A DNA stretch of 64,000 nucleotides from Sarcocystis neurona (taxonomy: Eukaryota; Apicomplexa; Conoidasida; Eucoccidiorida; Sarcocystidae), in contig KL647294.1 in assembly GCA_000727475.1 (NCBI GenBank), forward strand, positions 2,498,116-2,562,115, in the 5' to 3' direction. The stretch's first letter is position 1. Each line of letters starts with the position of its first letter. Made by a program: the position numbers and the translations under genes. The notes beneath the pieces are model-generated. The model saw only the letters and a list, made by a program, of their open reading frames with translations, did not search any database and was not told where the DNA came from. Below are positions 35,255 to 45,100 of this stretch, one piece after another.

Positions 35255-35580
35255 CAAAAAACCCCGTCCTCGAAAACAGGGGATTCTGCGTATTCTAGAA
35301 GTACCAGTCCAGTGCACGATGCAAAAAACCCGTCCCCGAAAACAGGGGACTCTGTCTGTTGTAGAATTGCCACAGAAGTATTTGTTGAGTCAAGCGTACC
35401 ACTGGTGCAGCTGCACAAAGACCCTTCCTCGCAAACAGGGCACTCCGTCTATTCTAGATTCACCGCAGGAATACTTGTTGAGTCAAGCGTAGGACTGGTT
35501 CCCCGACACAGAGGAGATTTACCGCAGTAATACCTGTTGAGTCAAGTGTAGGACCCGTACCCCGACACAGAGGAGACATG
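35255..35580. repeat. Degenerate tandem repeat with CCCCGAAAACAGGGG and TTGTTGAGTCAAGCGTA modules
   Basis: Three copies of CG(T/A)CCTCGxAAACAGGGxAxTC are followed by three copies of a TTGTTGAGTCAAGCGTA module and two of CCCCGACACAGAGGAGA. Unit length is roughly 80 bp at first and 60 bp later. One frame reads (R/L)P RKQGT...LLSQA repeatedly, but it is interrupted downstream. Confidence 0.75.
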
Positions 35581-36315
35581 TACATACACACGCATAGGTA
35601 TCTTCATAGACTGGCGTGGCTGGTTCCACGTATGCCGCAGACGCACTGGCGCGTGTACATGTATGTGCGTTGAGCGACGCTTGACCATTGTTGACTTTCA
35701 CAAACGCACACGCACACGTATATATATGCGTACGTGCGGAACATATGCACATATTTTCATAGAATTACTTGCTTGCTACCTGAAGGGTCTTCCAGGTACA
35801 TTTCTTGATACGTGTTTATACATATTTGTACGTATATTTGTACACGACAACGATGGAATAGCGAAAGAAAGCCCTTGCGGAGGTTCAGTGGATGTCCAAG
35901 CACGTGTGCATGCGAGTATGCATACGTGTATGTAGAGGCACGTTCAGATAAGTGCGGTGCGTGGGTGGTAAGTACGTGCTAATTTCTGCCGCAGATACAT
36001 AGGTACATACATATATCTGCACATGTCAGCAAGTGTATATGAGCAGACATGTTATAGTTTCTGCTGCGTACATAAAAGAATATAAGCGCACACTTCGATA
36101 CGTGCGAACAGCTGGATAAGCATATATGCAGTTCGTTTTGCTGGCAGCACACAGGCGTATGTGTATATCGATGGATACGAGAAGATGGATAGGTACGTGC
36201 GTTGGCGAGGCTTCTTTCGAAGTGTCTGCGTACGTGCTACACGGCCTACGTTGCACCCAAGCCAAAAACATACTCGAAACGACGCATGAGCAAGCGATTT
36301 TTAACTTCTCCAACA

Positions 36316-36462
36316 GGGGAAGAGACTGGAAAAGCGGTTGAAACTGAAGGAGCAACAGTCACAGAAGAAGATACAGCAGCCACAGCAAGAGCAGAAACAG
36401 CACAGCAGCGTCTTCTGCTGGGTTCTGAACGCGCGCCTGAAAGTCCTCTGATGCGCCCCTGA
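36316..36462 (+). CDS. Candidate terminal exon, frame undecided
   Basis: An acceptor with pyrimidines (TTAACTTCTCCAACAG) is followed by two overlapping open plus frames. One is lysine/glutamine-rich and coiled-coil-like (GKRLEKRLKLKEQQSQKKI) with a TGA at about 36450. The other is acidic (EETGKAVETEGATVTEED) and ends at 36462. One of them may be a real C-terminus; no family is recognised. Confidence 0.28.
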   Translation, partial: GEETGKAVETEGATVTEEDTAATARAETAQQRLLLGSERAPESPLMRP

Positions 36463-36469
36463 CACCTAT

Positions 36470-37740
36470 TCATTAGTATTATTTGTGTATGTACATATAT
36501 ATATATACATATGCATAGGTCTAGATTTATCTTGGTTGTGTATAGATGCGTGTAGGTCAGCCTGCGTATTACTGAAGGCTGCACCCGTCTATGGGGGGGT
36601 GATACCTGGACAGACAAGTGCACAAGGAAACAGACGTTTCATGTATATACGGCAGAGATGCAGCCGGTGCGGTAGGTTTGCAAAGCAGTTGCTTCGCGCG
36701 TAAGTATACCTCTGCAAAACCGTTGCATACATCAGCAAGAAGACTCAAATTATCTGCGATACGTGTTTAGCAACGAGTGTAACTTGCTGGCACTGTCCAG
36801 AGGTCGTGAGAAATATTTCAGGTTGACGCTTACATATGTGCATATATATATATATATATATGTACGTAAATGTGTTTGTGTGAGTACGTCATACATCCGT
36901 GGATCCAGGCAAGGCTCACGCATGGAATAGAATATACGTGCACGTGTTCATATATGCTATTCTTTTTGGGCTTCTCTGGCTGCTGCGGTGTCCCCATCCT
37001 TTTTATTTAGTATTGACCTCCGTTGTCTGCGTAGGCAGCAGTCTGTCTCGTTCTATTCTTGACGCACAGCAGTGGATCGCACTGTGTGGAAGTCTCTTAC
37101 TGCCGTCTAAAACAGGAGCCCCCGCTGCTTGACAAAATACTGAATCTACCGGGATTACACTTTGCATGGCTGCACGTTTGTATGTATGTATACGTGTATG
37201 CATACGTGCACGTACGTGTGTGCGAGCGTGTGTATAAATACACATGTATGTACGTGGAGCCACAGATGCACCGACACGTATACAGATACAGACGCGTCCA
37301 CACCATACAGCATATGTGCCTGAATACCGTTATAGCGTATCTGGATGCATGTACACACAGATATCCTGAGATGGCCTACTGCATTTCGACTTTTTCTGCT
37401 TTCGTCGTTACGTTCGCCTATACAGATCACTACACACAGCACGCGACGAGCATATATCACAAGTAGACACATCTGCACACACACCTACTACGTGTGTGTC
37501 TCTAATACGTACGCCTGACAAGCATCCATGCGCACCCTCAGTCGGATTCAAACCATTCATAGTAATCGAACGTGGATAGCAGGAGGAGCGTCTACACCAC
37601 ATCCAGGGGGGACCTGAGGCGCACGTGCGACAGCTTCTACCAGACTGCCAGTGATCCGGACATTTCACGCAGCACCTCATGTTGATCTTCAACGATGCAG
37701 CTTCTCCACTGCGCATGTTGCCGCTTAGCTGAAGCTTCGT
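36470..37740. other. AT-rich DNA with one possible exon
   Basis: Mostly TATATG-type sequence. A strong acceptor at 37035 (CTCCGTTGTCTGCGTAG) is followed by two open frames; the longer reads SHCVEVSYCRLKQEPPLLD and KILNLPGLHFAWLH up to a weak donor. Neither is recognised. Confidence 0.4.
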
Positions 37741-37743
37741 GCT

Positions 37744-37811
37744 GTGTAGTGGTCCCCGCTGTGTAGTGGTCCCCGCTGTGTAGTGGTCCCCGCTGTGTAG
37801 TGCTCCCCGCT
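37744..37811. repeat. 17-bp minisatellite, four units
   Basis: Four tandem copies of GTGTAGTGGTCCCCGCT start at 37744, 37761, 37778 and 37795, the last with one substitution. The array abuts the start of the candidate exon at 37801, and each unit carries a GTAG that could serve as an acceptor. Confidence 0.95.
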
Positions 37812-38200
37812 GCTGCTAAGGCTTCTCATCGCATCCCTGCACATGGCTCTGCTGCTGCTCCTGCTGCGTTGTGGGGGGCTCGTGCACCTCCTCCTTCTGC
37901 TTTTGCTTCGGCTGCTGCTGCTATTCCTGTTTTGGTTCACTCCCTTCGCTACGAATACTTCTACGTCGCGACGCCTGATTCTATGGAAACTGCAGGGGTA
38001 GTGATGCTGGTATGCAGTTGCCGCTGAGGTGGTCGGAGGCCCACGGTGGTGCTACGGGTGCACATTTTCCCTCGTTGCAGGGGCTCGGTCTCTTAACTCT
38101 GCCGCCCTCCCCTGTTCCTGAGGCAACTTTGCAAAGTGCTGCTGCGCTGCTGCGCGCTGGGCTGGCGCCGCGTCACGTCCGTCGCAGGACGGCCGGCTAG
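37801..38200 (+). CDS. Candidate C-terminal exons of an unrecognised gene
   Basis: Exon 37801-38009 is alanine-rich at first and then reads VLVHSLRYEYFYVATPDSM, then ETAGVVML, with donor CTG|GTATGC. A 71-bp intron with an excellent acceptor (CATTTTCCCTCGTTGCAG) leads to exon 38081-38200, which continues in phase 0 with GLGLLTLPPSPVPEATLQS and ends RHVRRRTAG and TAG. The short intron, good splice signals and phase make this one of the better unrecognised models. The 5' end, beside a 17-bp minisatellite, is unknown. Confidence 0.42.
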
Positions 38201-38699
38201 TTGCTCGGGTGGAGCCCCTGGCTACGGATCAACAGCAACAGCAGCGCCACCGGCAGCGAGAGCCGAGCAGGACAAGCGCCAGCGAAACAGCAGTGTATTT
38301 CTTTTATAACAAAGATTTCGTGTACGCCGTGACGCGATTTTTCCGCTCCCTCTTCGTGACCAACTCATTTCCTCCGCCTGTGACGAACTTTCGTTCTGAT
38401 CATGCTACCTGTCCAAAACATTTGCGGGTTGTGTGCAGCTGAGTACTGCACCGTAGTAGACGCAGTGGTGCCTCTCCGTCCGTTCGGTGTCTTTCTCTGT
38501 GCGTACACATACGTAAATACACACAAAGATTAACGCGTCTCCGTTGACACAGACGCGCATGTGGATGTGTGCAAGATCATCAGTACATTACATGTACATA
38601 TACTTCTCAGCTGCTTCCCGTGACGAGTAATATACGCAAGGTACTTGCGTTACACGTATATACACGTGAATGAATGTACGTGTGCACCAGCGCCTGCAG

Positions 38700-39020
38700 T
38701 GAAGAAACAATTTACTAAACAAGTCCTTTTTGTCAGTTCCCGTGTCCGCGACTTCGCTTCTAGCATATCTGTCGAGACAAATTCGTCTTCTTCCCTTTTT
38801 CTGCACGAGGAAGCATTCACCCCCTCCTGTGTCATGTTTCTTCCCGCCTTGTCGACCGGACTCCTGCTGTTGAAATTATCTGCTTCTCTGAAGCGGTGCA
38901 AAGGACTCCTCCACACCCAAGACCTGTCCGCGTCGACAGCAAAAAGCAGCAACCCTTCCACATTTTGCTCTGCTTCACCACCGCAGACATTCCGTTTTCC
39001 ATTCCTGTCTGTCTCGAGGT
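38700..39020 (+). promoter_or_regulatory. Pyrimidine-rich tract upstream of a possible plus-strand gene start
   Basis: C/T-rich sequence resembling the 5' regions of the SNARE and eIF3k genes. It lies upstream of the candidate start exon at 39469, and so perhaps of the EF-hand gene. Confidence 0.3.
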
Positions 39021-39159
39021 AGGTGGGCGCTATTCGACGGTGTGACGCAGCGCAGCCTGGAGGAGCAACAGCTACGTCAGGAACAACAGCGGGATGCCAA
39101 GAACCGTAGTGACCCCAGCACCAGTAACACCAACAGCGACTGCAGCACAGCAACAGCAA

Positions 39160-39570
39160 CTGGACCAGCACCAACAGCAACAGGAGCAGCATCCACAGCA
39201 ACAGTAGCAGAAGCAGCAGCAGCAATAGAAGAAGCAGCGGCAACAGAAGCAGCAGCAGCGGCAGTCAGAGGAAGAACATCGGCAGCGGCACACAACCCGA
39301 GGGGTGCCAGTTGCGATGCTTGTGGCAAGAGCGGCAGCAGTGCTCCCAGCGGCAACATTCTCCTTAAGAACTGCCGGCCGCAGCCACACCAGCAACAGTG
39401 GCCGTATCCGCAGCTGCTGAAGCGGCAGGGTAGGCAGCAGGCGGCATAGCAACAGGAGCAGCAGCAGAATGCCTGCGGAGGTGCTAAGGCAGCAAAAGCA
39501 GCAGGAGGAGAAGCGACAGAAGCAGCAGCAAGAGAAGCGGGAGTAAGAGGGCAAGAACGCACACAGGATC
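39160..39570. repeat. CAG/ACAGCA-rich block
   Basis: CAG, ACA and GCA triplets on the plus strand, open in several frames (T/A-rich, Q-rich). The ATG exon candidate at 39469 lies at its end. Confidence 0.7.
39469..39542 (+). CDS. Candidate first exon (Q/K/E-rich), possibly of the EF-hand gene
   Basis: An ATG opens 24 codons plus two bases, MPAEVLRQQKQQEEKRQKQ and onward. They end at a near-perfect donor (CGGGA|GTAAGA) in phase 2. The EF-hand exon at 41443 begins in phase 0, so at least one more exon would be needed to join them. Position and strand fit; proof is lacking. Confidence 0.3.
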
Positions 39571-41442
39571 AGCAGCCACAAGAATACGAGAGCTGCACCT
39601 GCGGCGCTACATCGCATTCCCTAGTAACAGCCAAAGCCGCACTTCAAGAGAGCAGTCGCGGCAACAGCGGAGCGGTTCGCCATCTTCGTCCTAACATGGC
39701 AGCGCCAAATGTAATGGCTCGTTTCAGCGATACCTCTCCTTCTTGCTGCTGCTGTTGCTGCTGCTATTAGGGTTCGTGCTGCTGCCGCTGGAGCCGCTGC
39801 TGCTGAAGCTGCTACTAGCACTATTATTACTGTAACTACTACTACTAGTACTCCTACTACTACTACTACTAGAACCACTGCTGCTACACTCCTCGCGCAG
39901 AGCTGGGCGGAAGTGTCTGTTCTTCTTTCATCTGGGCGGCGCCGCTTGCTGCCGCGGCTTCGACTGCTATTCATTTGCGCGGTTGCTGGTGGTGGTGGGG
40001 AAATTTACGCTCCCGTGTGATCCCACTTGAGTAGCTACTGCACTCCTGAAGGTGCTGCCGCAGGTTTCTTTTCTCTTTGGAAGCACCAGCGTGCTGTTGC
40101 CCACGATCCAAGAGAAGAAGCAGCCGGCTGTTGCACGTCAACACAGACACAAGCGTATCAACAGATACACATTTGTAATCTTGTGCACCCGTGTATGTTT
40201 CTCATATCAGTTCTATCTCTCGGTTTCCTTGACAGTATAAGTCAATACATGCACCTGACTTCGTGGGGTAGCTGCTTTCTGAGTAGTAGCCGTAACTTTC
40301 TTCTGGGGCTGCTGATGTTCCGGTGTGCTGAGAAGCTGCTGCTCTTTCCTGGCGCCACTGCTGCGCCCCCGGACGAAGTCGCTGCTGCTATCTGCATATT
40401 GCTGCCGCGGCTCTCTCCTCTTGCCCGGATGCTGCTTCTGTCCGTCCATACACAAACGGCGCTGCTGCTTCTTGTGTCAGTCGCTACCTATCTCTTCACT
40501 CTTCCCGGTTGGGTGGTTGCTGCTGCTCTTTTGGTGCTGGTGCCCCTGCCAGCGTCTGCTTCTTCGGCCCGGCCGCAGCCCCGCTGTCATCGGAACTCGG
40601 TTCGCTACCGCCGCAGCTGCTGTCTGCAAAGAAGTAACTGTTCGTATTTACATCTTCTCCCGTCGCTTCACCTACTATTCACTGGCCAAGTCACTGAGCG
40701 GATCCTGGGGAGGGGTTTCCTGCAGCAGCGCTGCTCCCTCCTCCTGCGCGATAAAGAGTGCTGCGGCTGTCTTTCTCCTGTGCGGCAGTGTTGCGGCGGT
40801 CTTCTGGCCCTCGTGCTGACTCACATAAACATATACGTGGACGTAGCAAGGAGCCCGCAGTGCCTGGCGGCTCTGTGTCTTCACCCATTTTCGATGTCGC
40901 CTGCAGTTGCGCAGAAGATTTAGTTTGCTTCTGCTGCGTCGGATGGCGGTCGCTGTCTGCGTAGTCTCCTCGTTCACTTGGATTACTGCTGTTGTGCGTA
41001 TCAGCGAGACGGCCGCTGCTCTCTCTCCGACTGCCTGCTGCTTGTCGGTGTGTTCACGCTTGTGGGGTTGCTGCAGCGACTGCTGCTGGCACGTGTTGTG
41101 TATCGGCTCATTTGTTGCGTTTGGCTCCTGATGTTGGCGGCTGCTGCGGGGTGGCTGCCGCGAACGAAAACTTCTTCGCGTCCGTGCAGTGTGTGTGTAT
41201 GTGTGGAAGTCTCCTTGTGTATCCTTCTTTTGTCGGTGGTGTCTTCTACAGAGTCCCGCTGCGGTCTTCCTTTCTGGCTGGCACTGGGTGGCCGCTGCGT
41301 TGGCCTTCTGCCGTTGATTCTGTTTTTCAAAAGAAGTGCTTTGGTGCTGTCTACTGCTGCAGACGTGCTGCTGCTGCTTGTCGCAAGCACTTGGGCCCGC
41401 TGCTGCTGCGCACCTGTGTGTGGGGTGGATGGTCTTCAACAG

Positions 41443-42150
41443 CTAAAAGCGATTTTTGATGTGTTCGACGTTGACGCTGACGGGCAACTCAACTGTATCG
41501 AGATGCACCAGGCGCTTGGCGCGGCGGGCTGCTGTCCTTCGTAAGGAAAGACGTACACAGAAAAAACGACTCTGCTGGCTTCGTTGTCGCATCCTGCAGC
41601 ACCGGCTTAAAGAAGGTGTTGGTCTGAGCTGAAAAAAGTTGCCGTTTTTTGCATGTGGCCTCGCGTGCACCAGAAAAGAATCGCCGTATGTGCATAGAGA
41701 GAGACGAGACAGAAAAACAGAGAGAAAAAGAGACAGAGGGAGAGGGGAAGAAGAAAGGACGACCGAGATGCACGGGGTGGGCACCCGAGAATTGCCGGTC
41801 AATACGGGCCTACATACACAGGAGAACAATTAACCAAGATATTTAGTATGGATCTGTGTTTATTTGTTTGGCAGATATTAGTGGGAAGACGTGCGGGGAG
41901 CTCGTAATATATCACTTTCTGCTCGGGAGGCTGTTCAGTTCGCCTAGTCATTGAGGAGTCGCTTCAGAGTCTCCTGTGTCTCTGTGCTTCACCTGCGCTT
42001 CTTTTCCGATTCGCAACATCGCCAATAAACAAAGAAATATACACATGTGTACATCGGCACGCCTACATATATATGTATATATGTACATACATACGTATAT
42101 CTGTATAAGTAGGTTCATAGACATATACGAGTCGTGCACATACACAGGTG

Positions 42151-42187
<37 letters not shown>

Positions 42188-45100
42188 GCATATGTATACC
42201 CTTCGTACGTGTACAAATCGATGTAGGGAGATGGATGCATGCAAGCCCCCTCACTGAGGGATATTTTACCAAGTGAACTTACAGGCAGAGGAAGTGCGAC
42301 GAAAAGCGTGACACCGGCGCGCCTGCTACAGTTGATCCTCTCTCCCTTTTTTGAAAAGAAAGAGGAAGCAGAGCTTTACAGAGGGGTAGTCAAAGGCGAT
42401 GTGCCTCCCGAAATAGAGGAAGACAAGCTCTAGTAAAAGATGCCGTCAGGGAAGTGAGTGCTGCTGAAGAACCGAAATTAGTGAACGAGAAGTGTGCATC
42501 AGTCGCAGAACCGTCCGCGGCAGCAGCAGCAGGGGAAGCGGCGACAGCAGTGGCTGCAGCAGAGACGGACGGTACAAGCGAGAGAGGCAGCAAAGGAGCC
42601 GAGCTATCTTGCGCCACGGCAGCGAACCGCACCTTGCAGAGCGTCTGCTTGAAAAAGCGGCAGCTGTCTAATCAAATTCCAACGTGGGTCCCACCTAGGG
42701 CGCACAAATTTGCTGAGATTGTCCTGCTGCTCCGAGAAACGTTGTCCACTACAGTTTGCTCCTGCAAGAAATTGCGTTAGCGTGAAGTCTGCTGACACGT
42801 GCAGCTCGTAGTATGTATCGTTACTGCTGCAACTACTTGGCTGGTGCTGCTGCACGTGCTTCTTCTGCTGCTGTTACCTACGCGGCAGCCTTCGGTCCTG
42901 CTGATGTAGCTGGACTCACTTCTTGTTTGTAGAAGACCTGCTCTGATTGTGGGGAGGACGCCATCTGGGCAGCAGGCAGTTCCGCTGCTGTTGAGTCGTT
43001 GCGGCCCTTTCTCGTCTGCGTGTGAATGCGACTTCGGCTCGTGAGACTGCTGCTGCTGTTGCTGCTGCTCTCTGTTGCTGCTGGTAGGGCTGCTGGTGTT
43101 GGTTCAGTGCTCTTTGGTAGATGCTGCTGCTGCCACTGCTGCAAAAGAGGGGGCGAGACGGTGGCTCCAGCTGCTGTTGCTGCTGCTGCTGCGCGTCCGA
43201 TGCGTCTGTCTGACGGCAGTGCTGCTGCTTAGATTTCGTACTCGCTGCTGTCGCTCCTCCAGTTTCTGTGATGGCGTTGCTGCGGGTCCTTCGGTTCACG
43301 CTCTTCCTATTGCTCTCAGCGATCCATAAGGTGTTCTACACACACTGCTGCGGCGCCAAGCGCGATGCATGTGGCCGGCCTTGCTGCTGCTGTTGCTGCA
43401 TTTCTGACTCTTGCAGCTGTTCGTTTAGTGGCTGGTGTTGAGAGTGCTCTTGCATTTCTTCTCCTGCTGTGCCGCCGTCTTTCTGGCGCTGTCTTCCCCC
43501 TGCTGGTGCTCTCCAGCTTCCACTACAGAGCTGTCCTTACATTCTTCCTGTTCCTCTTGCTGGCACTCCTGTGCATGCGCTGCCAGTGCTGCTTCCGTAT
43601 TGCGGCTGTTCTTCCGTTTTTCCACTGCGGTACCTGCCTGTTCTGCAGCTTCTCTCTACTCCCTCGGTGGCTGCTCCGTCTGCTGCTGCTGCCGCATTTT
43701 TTTCCTTCTGCTGCCGCTGCTGCCCCCGTGCTGCTGCTGCTGCTCGCCTTCTCCCGCTGCTGCTGCTCCTCCCTCTCCCTTGCTGCTGCGGCTGCTGCTC
43801 TTGGCACAGCTGCTGCCGCTCCTGCCAGTGGTTGCTGCAGTTCTTGCGTGTTGCTGCTCTCGCTACTCGCTCCTGCGATGCTGCTACTGGGCTGTCTGTG
43901 CTCCTGCTGCGTCTGCTGTCGCTGCTGCTGGTCGATGTGCTGTCGCTGCTGCTGCTGCCGCAACGTCGCCTGCGCTTCTGATGCTGCTGCTGTCTCCGCG
44001 TTGTGTTGCTGCTGCTGTCGCTGCTGTCAAATGCGTTACTGCTGACTAAGGCCGCTGCTCCCACTGCTGCTGCTTCCCCCAGTGTTGCTGCTTCCCCCAG
44101 TGTTGCTGCTTCCCCCAGTGTTGCTGCTGCGCCCAGTGTTGCTGCTCCTCTCTGTTGCTGCTGCTACTCCTGTGCCTGGTCCCCTCCTGATGCGCTGCCT
44201 GTGGGATGGTGGGATGTAGTGTAGAGGAAGTGCAGGAAGCGGTGAAGGCACAGGGAAGCGACAAAGGTGGACTGGCACTTCTTCAGCAGCTCTACGAGAA
44301 GACGAGAAAAAATGTTACACAGCAGGAGTTGCAACCGCTATTTGACGTAAGTGCGTGGGCACCTCTCGTGTCTACATTTCTATCTACATACCTATCGAAG
44401 TGGCTATCTATTTGTCTGTCTACTTCCACGTAGACCAGTGTGTTTTTCTCTATCCTCTCTCTCCACCTGTAAGCTTAGCTTTGTATCTACTTATCTGTCT
44501 GTCTGTGCTGCTACTCTTACCCCTTTGTCTATCCATGTGTATATACCTATCTGCTTGTAAACTTATCTGTGTGCCTACTTGGTTTCTGTCCGTCAGTTTT
44601 TCCCGGAATTTTCATAATTTTCTGTCTTCGTGTCAACTGAGCTGTGTTCCTACGTACCTGTCTCTGTATTTCTACGTATGGGGCGTTATCTGTGTATCTC
44701 TCTATCTGTCAACCTCGTGAGGCATCAATGTAACTGCCTGTCTACTTCTACTTTGCCGTCCTCCATCTTCTACCTATCTGTCAACAACGCTATCTTTACG
44801 TGCATATATGTGTCTCTCTCTGTATTTCTGCTCACATGTCTTTATGTACCTGCATGTCTGTCAGCTTAGCTAGGTGTCTACTTATCTATCTCGCCAATTC
44901 TACTCATATTTGTTTATCTATCTATCTGACTCTCTGTCCACAAACTTACCTCTCTGTGACTTCCCTGTCCGTCTATCTCTACGTGTGTGTCTACATGTCT
45001 ATCTCCCTCACAATCAGCCCACCAGCAGCGACTATACGCATACGTATATATACATACGTTCACCAGCAGCAACTACACACGGTATTGATATGCAGGAGCG

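Noticed and set aside
37540..37600. tRNA-like T-arm (GGTTTGAATCC on the minus strand)
   Set aside because: No matching acceptor, D or anticodon stems could be folded around it, and the T loop departs from the consensus.
43365..44064. Long C/L/S/A- and Q/S/R-rich frames on both strands
   Set aside because: They lie within the intron between EF-hand exons 1 and 2 and are pure CTG/CAG repeat products.
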